Source: Bacilli bacterium (GTDB taxonomy: Bacteria; Bacillota_I; Bacilli_A; RF39; UBA660). From it: a stretch of 60,990 nt of DNA. The translations under genes and the position numbers were made by a program. The stretch is taken from NCBI GenBank assembly GCA_016296185.1, contig JAEDJT010000004.1, forward strand, positions 1 to 60,990, read 5' to 3'. The notes under the pieces were generated by a model that worked only from the letters and a program-made list of their open reading frames with translations, searched no databases and was not told where the DNA came from. Positions within the stretch are counted from its first letter, which is position 1. Each line of letters begins with the position of its first letter. This document shows positions 32,173 through 40,045 of this stretch, in pieces.

Positions 32173-32898
32173 ATTTTTAATTAGTAATATTATGTTTATT
32201 ACAAGTATTATTATAAATTCAATATAGTAATATGATGTTAAACTAAATATTAAACATGAACTTATACCTATTATAAATGAATAAATGACCTTTCCTATAA
32301 ATGTTAAAGGACTGTATTCGTTGTTAGATATTATTATTACTGCTATATATACAATTCCTGATTGAAAAAATATATTAGTTAAATTATTAATATTGCCTAT
32401 ATTTGAAATGTATAATATAAGTGCTGTTAATACATAACTATTTACTGTAAATAATGCTATTTCTCTTTTATAGTATTCATTTGTCATTAATAATACATAA
32501 CTTCCTATTAAGAATAAAACATTATCTTTTAATGTTATGTCTAAGTTTAATTTATTACATATGTATAAATATAATAGATAAAATACACATATATAATTTA
32601 TTTTTATGAATTTATATAATATTGATAATATTGCTATTAATACTAGAGATATAATTACATTATTTGTAAAATAATAACATGATAAGTTTAATACTGGTAA
32701 TGTTGTATTTATTACATTGAAATAATTTTCTTTTTTTATCAGTTTATAATAAATGAAAGCTATTAAATAACTTCCTAAAAGGATTAATAATGGATATAAT
32801 GTGTTTTCTGTTATACTCTTACCTATTATGATTCTAGATAATGATATTAATATAAATGACAAATAATATAATATATTTAATTTAAATATTCTATTCAT
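32155..32898 (-). CDS. RnfD-like membrane protein (divergent)
   Basis: 247 aa with about eight or nine transmembrane helices. Near the C-terminus 'SGIVYIAVIIISNNEYSPLTFIGKVIYSFIIG' (in two parts) lines up with the RnfD/NqrB pattern G-x5-A-x-D-x4-SP-x2-GK-x-IYG, but the usual Asp-Pro is replaced by Asn-Asn. I do not see the SGAT-type Thr that carries covalent FMN in RnfD. Overlaps the rnfC-like gene by eight bases with a GGAGGTG site. The pairing with RnfC is the main reason for this call. Shorter than typical RnfD (about 300-350 aa). Confidence 0.6.
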   Translation of the reverse strand: MNRIFKLNILYYLSFILISLSRIIIGKSITENTLYPLLILLGSYLIAFIYYKLIKKENYFNVINTTLPVLNLSCYYFTNNVIISLVLIAILSILYKFIKINYICVFYLLYLYICNKLNLDITLKDNVLFLIGSYVLLMTNEYYKREIALFTVNSYVLTALILYISNIGNINNLTNIFFQSGIVYIAVIIISNNEYSPLTFIGKVIYSFIIGISSCLIFSLTSYYYIEFIIILVINIILLIKNKDFTV

Positions 32899-34009
32899 GA
32901 TTAGTCACCTCCAGTAAGTTAATATTTGAAGGACATACTCTATTGCATGAACCACATTTTATACATTTACTTTTATCTTTGGATCTAGGATTAATATGTA
33001 TTGGGCATACTTCTAAACATTTACCACATTTTATACAATTATGTGATACTTGTTTTACTTTGTTTTCTACATATATAACGTCTATATCGTCATCTACTGT
33101 GTAATAGTTAATGTTATCTATTTTTTCTTTAGTAAATGGATTATTTATATAATAATCAAAATTTTTATAATTTTTACCAACTATCTTTTTTAATAATTCT
33201 GAAATAGTTGTTCCATACTTAACTTTCACTAGAATTTTTTCATTATTTATACCTGTTCCAGTTATAGATATATATTTATGATCTGATTGTATACCTCTTT
33301 TTAATACGTTATAAATTTTATATGTTGTGAGTGTATCTAAATATAATATTTTGTTTTTATATTCTTTTAAGTATTTCTTTTTTATTAATAAACTAGTTGT
33401 ATATGGATAATATTCATCTACATAATTAATTATTAATTTGGGATATAATCCTTCGATACCATTTATTAATTTACATATTTCTTTATCTAATCCATCGAAA
33501 CATACTATTGTTTTTACTTTTAATTCTTTTCTTAATAAATCACATGTATCTAGTAATTCTTTAGCGTGTCTTATTACTAATCTTCTGTTTCCATAATGAT
33601 TTACTAAACTATTTGTAAAATTTAATAGTAATAAATTATATTTTTTATTAAATATATCTTTTAATAAATAGTTATCACATAGTAAACCATATTTTTCAAT
33701 ACTATTTAAAATATCTTCTTTTTTTAATTTGAATATATCATCTAGAACATTGTTTCCTGTTTTGCTCTTTTCTTTGAAGTCATTTTTTATGATAATTAAA
33801 CCTTTTTTAATATTAAATGTACCTGATATAGGACTAAAAGTTTTAAAACCATTATTTGATCTTATTAATTGGTTTCTGTATACATATGTTCCATCATTTA
33901 AATATAAAGTATCACCATTATTTATATAAAATACAACTGTATTTGGATTTATAAAATCTTTAGTATAAATATCTTCGTATTCTTTTTTGATAGGTTTTAT
34001 ATTATACAT
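32891..34009 (-). CDS. RnfC-like 4Fe-4S protein (divergent)
   Basis: 372 aa. The C-terminus has two ferredoxin-type motifs: 'CIKCGKCLEVCP' (about 325) and 'CIKCGSCNRVCP' (about 349), each followed by a Pro-containing segment, enough for two [4Fe-4S] clusters. Before them is an SLBB-like region ('VKYGTTISELLKKIVG'). The N-terminal biotinyl-lipoyl-like hairpin ('SPISGTFNIKKGLIIIK') is as in RnfC. The glycine-rich NADH-site motif (GGAGFP-type) and the NxAECEPY-type block are not found, so electron input may differ. Fourth-from-start neighbour order: LMW phosphatase, uvrC, this gene, rnfD-like. Confidence 0.75.
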   Translation of the reverse strand: MYNIKPIKKEYEDIYTKDFINPNTVVFYINNGDTLYLNDGTYVYRNQLIRSNNGFKTFSPISGTFNIKKGLIIIKNDFKEKSKTGNNVLDDIFKLKKEDILNSIEKYGLLCDNYLLKDIFNKKYNLLLLNFTNSLVNHYGNRRLVIRHAKELLDTCDLLRKELKVKTIVCFDGLDKEICKLINGIEGLYPKLIINYVDEYYPYTTSLLIKKKYLKEYKNKILYLDTLTTYKIYNVLKRGIQSDHKYISITGTGINNEKILVKVKYGTTISELLKKIVGKNYKNFDYYINNPFTKEKIDNINYYTVDDDIDVIYVENKVKQVSHNCIKCGKCLEVCPIHINPRSKDKSKCIKCGSCNRVCPSNINLLEVTNHE

Positions 34010-34022
34010 AAAAAATCACCTC

Positions 34023-35801
34023 CTATTTATCTTCTTTTTTACTTATTAAATAATTATGTAGTTCTATTGCTACATTTTCAGATATAATCTCTTGAAGTTC
34101 TTCTATTGAAGCTTCTGTAATTTTTGCTACACTTCCATATTTTTTTATTAATTGTTTTTTTCTAACTGCACCTATTCCTGATATATCATCTAAAATACTA
34201 CTTATAGATCCTTTACTTCTTAAAGTTCTATGATATGTTATTGTGAATCTATGTACTTCGTCTTGCATTCTTGTTAAATAATGAAATAAATTGCTTGTTC
34301 TATCTAATTCGATTGTACTTAAATCTGTATCAATTAAATCATTAGTCCTATGTTTATCATTTTTCTTTAAACCAACTATTCTTATATTTGCATGTAACAT
34401 ATCTAATATTTCTTTAGCAGCCATTATTTGTTTTTCTCCACCATCAACAATAATTAATTCTGGTAGTGAAGTTTTTTCAACTAATGCTTTTTGATATCTT
34501 CGATACATTATTTCCCTCATTGTATTGTAGTCATCATTTTTTTCAAAACTAACTTTGTATTTTCTATATTCATTTTTGGCTGGCTTTCCATCTATAAATA
34601 CAACCATTCCTGATACTGAGAAGTCACCGAATAAGTTACTGTTATCAAAAACATCTATTCTATGAATATAATCCATATTTAATAGTTTTGCTAATTCATC
34701 GTTAGCGCCACTTGTTCTTAATTCGTCTCTTTGTAATTCTTCAAATTTATTATCTAGATTTAGTTTAGCATTATCATATGCCATATCTATTAATTGCTTT
34801 TTTAATCCTTTTTGCGGAACTACTATATTTGTTTCTACCATTTGTTTTAGTTGCTCTACATCTAATTCTTCAGGAATTAATATTTCTTTTGGTATTTCAT
34901 GTTTATTATAGAAATTTGCAATATAGTATTCTACTTCATCAATTGGATCTAAACTTAATGGATAAATTGTGTTTTTATGATTTAATAATTTTCCATTACG
35001 TATAAATAAAGTTTCAATTGATAAATATCCGTTATTTATATAATAACTGAATACATCTCTGTCTACAAAATCATGAAGTTCTACTTTTTGTTTTGATAAT
35101 ACAATATCTATATATTCTAATTCTTTTTTTAAATCTAATGCCATTTCAAAATTTAAAGTATCACTATATATTTGAATTTTATCTAATATTTTATTTCTTA
35201 TTATTTCGTCGTTTCCTCTTAAGAATGATAATATTTCGTTTTCCATTTCTTGAATTCTAGACTTATCATAATCTTTTTTACAATATCCTAAACATTCTCC
35301 AATATGATAGTAAAGACATACATCTTTTGGTTTACCTTCGCATTTTTTTAATGGATATAATCTATTTATTAAATTAACTATTCTTCTTGCAGCATATGCA
35401 TTTGGATAAGGACCAAATAATAATTTTTTATCTTTCTTTTTAATATTTAAGTATCTTGATACTTTTAACATAGGATATGGCTCTGATACATATTCTATAT
35501 ATGGATAACTTTTATCATCCATTAACATTATATTGTACTTAGGTTGAAATTCTTTTATTAAATTTATTTCTATTATGAATGCTTCTAATTCGCTATTTGC
35601 AACTATGTATTGAAAATCATCAATTAAACTAACCATTTTAGCTGTTTTACCAGTATGTTCTCTATTAAAATAAGATGATACTCTATTATGCAAATCTTTT
35701 GCTTTTCCTACATATATTATTTTTCCATCTTTATCTTTCATTTGATATGAACCTGGTTTATGAGGTACTAATGCTAATTTATCTTTAAATCTAGTTATCA
35801 T
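34023..35801 (-). CDS. uvrC: Excinuclease ABC subunit C
   Basis: 592 aa. N-terminal GIY-YIG nuclease ('KPGSYQMKDKDGKIIYVGKA'), Cys-rich 'CLYYHIGECLGYC', a UVR coiled coil, C-terminal RNase H-like nuclease ('RIDVFDNSNLFGDFSVSGM', 'IIVDGGEKQI') and paired helix-hairpin-helix ('DDISGIGAVRKKQLIKKYGS'). It makes both incisions in nucleotide excision repair. Start at ATG 35801, six bases after AGAGGTG and inside the end of the phosphatase gene; the GTG at 35810 lies within the ribosome site. Confidence 0.97.
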   Translation of the reverse strand: MITRFKDKLALVPHKPGSYQMKDKDGKIIYVGKAKDLHNRVSSYFNREHTGKTAKMVSLIDDFQYIVANSELEAFIIEINLIKEFQPKYNIMLMDDKSYPYIEYVSEPYPMLKVSRYLNIKKKDKKLLFGPYPNAYAARRIVNLINRLYPLKKCEGKPKDVCLYYHIGECLGYCKKDYDKSRIQEMENEILSFLRGNDEIIRNKILDKIQIYSDTLNFEMALDLKKELEYIDIVLSKQKVELHDFVDRDVFSYYINNGYLSIETLFIRNGKLLNHKNTIYPLSLDPIDEVEYYIANFYNKHEIPKEILIPEELDVEQLKQMVETNIVVPQKGLKKQLIDMAYDNAKLNLDNKFEELQRDELRTSGANDELAKLLNMDYIHRIDVFDNSNLFGDFSVSGMVVFIDGKPAKNEYRKYKVSFEKNDDYNTMREIMYRRYQKALVEKTSLPELIIVDGGEKQIMAAKEILDMLHANIRIVGLKKNDKHRTNDLIDTDLSTIELDRTSNLFHYLTRMQDEVHRFTITYHRTLRSKGSISSILDDISGIGAVRKKQLIKKYGSVAKITEASIEELQEIISENVAIELHNYLISKKEDK

Positions 35802-36264
35802 TATTAACACCTCTTTTTAATAATTCTTCATATAATCCGATACAACCTTTATTTATTTCATTGAAACATGTTTCGAAATCATTTGTATACCATGGATCGT
35901 CTATATTTTTTGGTGTGTCTGTAAATTCCATTATTAAATGTATTTTATTTTCTGGATCTCCGTTAGTTATTCTTAAAACGTCTTGTTTGTTTCTTTCTTC
36001 AAAAACTATTATATAATCATATGAATTATAATCTTCTTTTTTTATTTGTTTAGCTATATGACTTTCTATATTAATATTTTTTTCAATTAATTTATTTATT
36101 GCCTTAGGATACATATTATTTCCTAATTCTTCCATACTTGTTGCTCGAGATGCACATGTAAACATATATCTTTTATTATTTTTATATATTAAGTCTTTGA
36201 ATATCATTTCAGCCATTGGACTTCTACATATATTTCCATAACATACAAATAATATATTATACAT
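35791..36264 (-). CDS. Low-molecular-weight protein-tyrosine phosphatase
   Basis: 157 aa. The catalytic loop is 'CYGNICRSP' (C-x5-R) at residues 8-16, and the general acid is in 'DDPWYTN'. Residues between form the usual LMW-PTP Rossmann-like fold. Such enzymes act on protein phosphotyrosine or phosphoarginine. First gene of the operon with uvrC and the rnfCD-like pair; AGAGGTG precedes the ATG. Confidence 0.9.
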   Translation of the reverse strand: MYNILFVCYGNICRSPMAEMIFKDLIYKNNKRYMFTCASRATSMEELGNNMYPKAINKLIEKNINIESHIAKQIKKEDYNSYDYIIVFEERNKQDVLRITNGDPENKIHLIMEFTDTPKNIDDPWYTNDFETCFNEINKGCIGLYEELLKRGVNNDN

Positions 36265-36295
36265 ATTATCACCTCTTTTTAATATTATAAGACAA

Positions 36296-36326
36296 TTAAA
36301 AACTGATTTAAATAAATCAGTTCTTA
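36296..36326 (-). terminator. Terminator of the SH3-repeat gene
   Basis: Minus strand GAACTGATTTA and TAAATCAGTTTTTAA arms, T-rich tail, between the SH3-repeat gene and the phosphatase. Confidence 0.7.
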
Positions 36327-36347
36327 TATTAACACATAATTAGTAAA

Positions 36348-38159
36348 CTATAAATTGTTGTTGTAATCTTTTACATCATTTTTTACTTTTTCTACAAATT
36401 GATTATTCTCTGTGAAATTAGGTGTAAAATCATCATTATCTTCAATTGGTACTGTATTTACAATACCATCTATAGGTTCTATTTTAACTTCAGGTTGTAC
36501 AGGTGCAACTGGTTGTGTAACTACAGGAGTCGCAGGGACAGCTTGTTGTTGTACCGGAATATTTTGTACAGGCGTTTGTTGTTGAATGACTGGTTGTGCT
36601 GGCGTAGTTTGCTTAACTTGTACTTGTTGTGTTTGAATTGGCTGTGCTACTACAGGTGTTGCTTGTTGTTGTATAATTGGCACTACAACTGGTTGAGGTT
36701 GTTGTGTTGGTACAACTGGTTCAGTGATTGGTAATGGTGTTCCATTATTTTGAACTTCTTGATTTTTATTAATTGATTTTTTTGATTTTACTTTTTTAAT
36801 ATAAACGTATACTAATCCAATAATAATAATTAGAACAAATATTAATTTAGGAATTAAATTAATATTATCTTTTTTTACTTCTTGTTTAGGTGCGTTTTGT
36901 TCTTCTTTTTCTTCTGTTCCTGTATAAACAATAGTATCTGATTCTGAATCTTTAATTTCTAAACATTTTTCTACTGATGTTGTTGTAGTTAAACCAGTTC
37001 CTTTTATCCAACCTTTTTCACCATCATATTCGGTATATATCCATCTTTCACCATATAAATTATAAATATATGAACCTTCAAAAGTAGTAGATTTTTTAAT
37101 TGTCTTATTAATGCTTTCCCCACCTGGATTATCATACATTTGTAAGTCATTATTAGTTCTATATTTATAAGAAGTGCCTTGATAAAAAGCAAATGATTGC
37201 TGTGTAGTATTGTCGCTTGTAGATCCAATTATCCATCCTTTTTTACCTAAGTATTGAACGTAATACCATTCATGGCCATTATCTAATGTTGCAGTATATA
37301 ATACTTTTAGTTCTTGGCCTTGTAATATCTTATATGATGATTTACTAGTTAAATCGTTGAATGTTGTATACAAAATTGTCGAGTTATTTATTGCATATAA
37401 TGATTCGCAACCTTTATTTATTGCAATTTTTGCTTCTGAAGTTCCTGTTTTATCTTCAAGCCAACCTTTTATATTGTCTTTTTCTATATAAATATATCTA
37501 TTTCCTTTATTGTTGTAATAATATTTATAAAAATATGTTTGATTTTGTTCTACTTCGGTTTCGCTTTTAGTTTCTGTAATCGGAGAACTATATAATTCCA
37601 TTTTTTCTGCTACTAATATTTCTTTTTGTTCTTTTTCTACTTGTCCTACAGATGCAATATTGTCATATACATTGTATTTATCTGTATATGTATATATCCA
37701 TCCTGAAACTCCGTTAAAATCAATATAAGCCCATACGTCATCATAATATTTAGTGGTTAATTCTTGAAATTTAGGAATGCCTTCTTCTAGTTCTTCATAA
37801 TTAATTGATGGACCTTTATATATTTTTGTTTCAGCTAATGTAATAATCTTTTTTTCTTCTTTTATATCAAGAGTATTTACATTTATTTTTTTAGTTTTCA
37901 TGCTTACTTTATTAAGTAATATATATCCAGTATTATTTTCATATGTTGTTATTCCATATTGGTTATCATTTATATATCTTTCTGAATCTATAATTAATTC
38001 TGTTTCAGCAGGAATTTCTGTTAATTCTTGACCATCTTCGTCATATATATATGTATCTTCACTTGTAATTACATCATAATCATATTGATTAGGAATTGTT
38101 TCTGCATTTACAATGAATGGAAATAATAAAAATATAATTAATATTACTCTTTTTTTCAT
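36348..38159 (-). CDS. Five-repeat SH3-like surface protein with TM and Pro/Gln-rich tail
   Basis: 603 aa. Signal peptide 1-19 (ending VNA). Five SH3-like repeats at roughly 27-80, 105-165, 185-240, 262-318 and 330-390, most ending in a W-containing strand such as 'YIDFNGVSGWIYT', 'YIEKDNIKGWLED', 'YVQYLGKKGWIIG' and 'YTEYDGEKGWIKG'. One transmembrane helix at about 434-454. A tail of about 149 residues follows, rich in Pro, Gln, Val and Thr and ending acidic. By topology the repeats are outside and the tail inside. SH3b repeats usually bind cell-wall glycans. Role unknown; possibly a wall sensor or anchor. Confidence 0.8.
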   Translation of the reverse strand: MKKRVILIIFLLFPFIVNAETIPNQYDYDVITSEDTYIYDEDGQELTEIPAETELIIDSERYINDNQYGITTYENNTGYILLNKVSMKTKKINVNTLDIKEEKKIITLAETKIYKGPSINYEELEEGIPKFQELTTKYYDDVWAYIDFNGVSGWIYTYTDKYNVYDNIASVGQVEKEQKEILVAEKMELYSSPITETKSETEVEQNQTYFYKYYYNNKGNRYIYIEKDNIKGWLEDKTGTSEAKIAINKGCESLYAINNSTILYTTFNDLTSKSSYKILQGQELKVLYTATLDNGHEWYYVQYLGKKGWIIGSTSDNTTQQSFAFYQGTSYKYRTNNDLQMYDNPGGESINKTIKKSTTFEGSYIYNLYGERWIYTEYDGEKGWIKGTGLTTTTSVEKCLEIKDSESDTIVYTGTEEKEEQNAPKQEVKKDNINLIPKLIFVLIIIIGLVYVYIKKVKSKKSINKNQEVQNNGTPLPITEPVVPTQQPQPVVVPIIQQQATPVVAQPIQTQQVQVKQTTPAQPVIQQQTPVQNIPVQQQAVPATPVVTQPVAPVQPEVKIEPIDGIVNTVPIEDNDDFTPNFTENNQFVEKVKNDVKDYNNNL

Positions 38160-38219
38160 TTTATCCCTCTTTATTTTAGTAAACTTATGATAAAAAAATT
38201 ATATCATAAAATGAGTTAA

Positions 38220-38228
38220 TGTTATAAT
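38220..38228 (+). promoter_or_regulatory. Extended -10 promoter of yigZ-like gene
   Basis: TGTTATAAT: a perfect -10 (38223-38228) with TG at 38220-38221, upstream of the AAGAGGG site. Confidence 0.6.
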
Positions 38229-38245
38229 AAAAAAGAGGGATAATT

Positions 38246-38605
38246 ATGAAATTAATAAATAAATCTTTAATAGAAATTAAAAAATCTAAATTTATTGGTT
38301 ATTATTATGAAGTAGAAACTCAAGATGAAGTAAAAGAAATATTAAATAGTTTAAAAGAAGAGCATAAAAAAGCTAGACATATTCCTTATGCTTATAAACT
38401 TAATAATACAGCTGGTAAATCTGATGATAAGGAACCAACTAATACTGCTGGTTTACCTATTTATAATATAATTGAAAGAAAAAATATGACGAATACTTTA
38501 GTTGCTGTAGTTAGATATTTTGGCGGTACTAAATTAGGTGCTGGTGGATTATTAAGAGCATATGTTGATGCTGCTAATAAAGCTATTACAGGAGATGAAG
38601 AATAA
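38246..38605 (+). CDS. YigZ/IMPACT-family protein, N-terminal domain only
   Basis: 119 aa. 'KKSKFIGYYYEVETQDE', 'HIPYAYKLN', 'DDKEPTNTAGLPIYNII' and 'VVRYFGGTKLGAGGLLRAY' are the UPF0029/IMPACT core. Usual bacterial YigZ proteins are about 200 aa with a second ferredoxin-like domain, absent here; the ORF ends cleanly and overlaps the next start (TAATG), so this looks like a natural short form. Possible ribosome-associated role, unproven. Confidence 0.88.
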   Translation: MKLINKSLIEIKKSKFIGYYYEVETQDEVKEILNSLKEEHKKARHIPYAYKLNNTAGKSDDKEPTNTAGLPIYNIIERKNMTNTLVAVVRYFGGTKLGAGGLLRAYVDAANKAITGDEE

Positions 38606-39405
38606 TGAAATCGATAATGTCAATTAATAGAAAATTTATGGAATATAGTCCTAAAGATTTAATCGAAATAGTTAAAAGTAAATCTGAATTGATAGATGGA
38701 TTTGAAATATCAATCAATTATAATGATAATGATGAATTAAATTATTTAAAAGAATTAGCTTTTGAATGTTCAAAAAATGATATGTTTTTTCAAGTACATG
38801 GAAATTCATCATTAGATATTGATACACAAGTTAATTTTTTTAAAGAATTATATTCTATTAGTGATGAACTTGGTTATAAAATTAATGTTGTATTACATTC
38901 AGTTACTGGGAAAGATAATGATGAAAGTATTATACTTACTACTAATTATTTAAATGAATTAAGTGAAAAGATTGATAATAGCAAAACAATTATTAGTTTA
39001 GAAAATTTAAATGATACTTATGATGACGATAGATTAGATTTAGAACAAATTACACCTATTGCATTTAATAATGAGAATATATATTGTACTTATGATATTG
39101 GTCATGTTATTGCTGATTATGGAAAAATTACTGATATTGATGAGAATATGATTCCTCTTCTAACTAATATTCATATTCATACTCATAATGGTGAATATAG
39201 TCAAGGATTCGACCATAAACCTATATTTAAAAATGATGAATATTGGAATGAAATTATTAAAGGTATTACATTATTAAAATTATATAAATATGATGGTCCT
39301 ATTGTTTTTGAATATGATTTATATGCGTGTCCTGGAGATACTACATTAGATAAAATTCATTCATATATTGAATCTATGGAATTTGTTACTTTAAGAATAA
39401 AATAA
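38605..39405 (+). CDS. Xylose-isomerase-like TIM-barrel protein
   Basis: 266 aa. TIM-barrel of the AP-endonuclease-2/sugar isomerase superfamily with metal-ligand candidates on successive strands: 'VVLHSVTGKD', 'ISLENLND', 'TYDIGHVIADYG', 'IHIHTHNGEYSQGFDHKPI', 'PIVFEYD'. Could be a sugar-phosphate isomerase/epimerase or endonuclease IV-like enzyme; the substrate cannot be told. Co-translated with the YigZ-like gene through a one-base overlap. Confidence 0.8.
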   Translation: MKSIMSINRKFMEYSPKDLIEIVKSKSELIDGFEISINYNDNDELNYLKELAFECSKNDMFFQVHGNSSLDIDTQVNFFKELYSISDELGYKINVVLHSVTGKDNDESIILTTNYLNELSEKIDNSKTIISLENLNDTYDDDRLDLEQITPIAFNNENIYCTYDIGHVIADYGKITDIDENMIPLLTNIHIHTHNGEYSQGFDHKPIFKNDEYWNEIIKGITLLKLYKYDGPIVFEYDLYACPGDTTLDKIHSYIESMEFVTLRIK

Positions 39406-39433
39406 CTCGAGATTACTCTCGAGTTATTTTATT
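39400..39433. terminator. Bidirectional terminator
   Basis: AATAACTCGAG and CTCGAGTTATT arms around an AT loop, with A/T-rich flanks, between the TIM-barrel gene and the convergent nitroreductase gene. Confidence 0.8.
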
Positions 39434-39948
39434 ATAACATCTTCTAATTCTTTTCTTGGTCTTTCATGCGGATCTTGGTCCTTTTCTCCTACTAATATCA
39501 TTGATATTGGCTCTGCATTGACATTAGTTATTTTAATTATTTCTTCTTTAATATCATTAGTATTACCTACCCATAATGTTCCGTATCCTAAATCGTTTAA
39601 ATATAATATTATGTTTTCTATACATGCTCCGATACTAATTATATTTAAGTCTCTATTTTCATTATTATCATCGTAATATATCATTATTGAATTGGGGCAA
39701 TTCTTTATTATTTCTGCAGTATGAGGACCAGTTGATCCTTGAATATCTTTTGTTTTATTTATTAATTCATCTGCAATTATATCTTTTTCTTTTATTGATA
39801 GGATTTTGAATTTCCATGGCTGGTAATTATGTGCACTAGGTGCTTTTGTACCTGCTTTTATGGCTTCAATTAATATATTTTCATCTATTATTGTATTTTT
39901 ATATTTTCTTATACTTCTTCTACTATAAATACTATCTTTTGTTTCCAT
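39424..39948 (-). CDS. Nitroreductase-family protein
   Basis: 174 aa. N-terminal FMN phosphate-binding 'SRRSIRKYKN', 'AIKAGTKAPSAHNYQPWKF' and C-terminal 'DLGYGTLWVGN' with a short closing 'GEKDQDPHERPRKELEDVI' match the NAD(P)H-dependent nitroreductase fold. The natural substrate is unknown. GGTGAT precedes the ATG. Single-gene unit. Confidence 0.88.
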   Translation of the reverse strand: METKDSIYSRRSIRKYKNTIIDENILIEAIKAGTKAPSAHNYQPWKFKILSIKEKDIIADELINKTKDIQGSTGPHTAEIIKNCPNSIMIYYDDNNENRDLNIISIGACIENIILYLNDLGYGTLWVGNTNDIKEEIIKITNVNAEPISMILVGEKDQDPHERPRKELEDVIIK

Positions 39949-39990
39949 TTTTTTATCACCTATTTAGATTATAACAAATATAGGCTAAAT

Positions 39991-40019
39991 TTGACGATTT
40001 TTCGGTATTTTGGTAAAAT
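39991..40019 (+). promoter_or_regulatory. Promoter of the 880-aa gene
   Basis: TTGACG (39991-39996), 17-base spacer ending TGG, TAAAAT (40014-40019). Confidence 0.8.
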
Positions 40020-40045
40020 TTTATGCAATTAAAGGGGTGTGTTTT

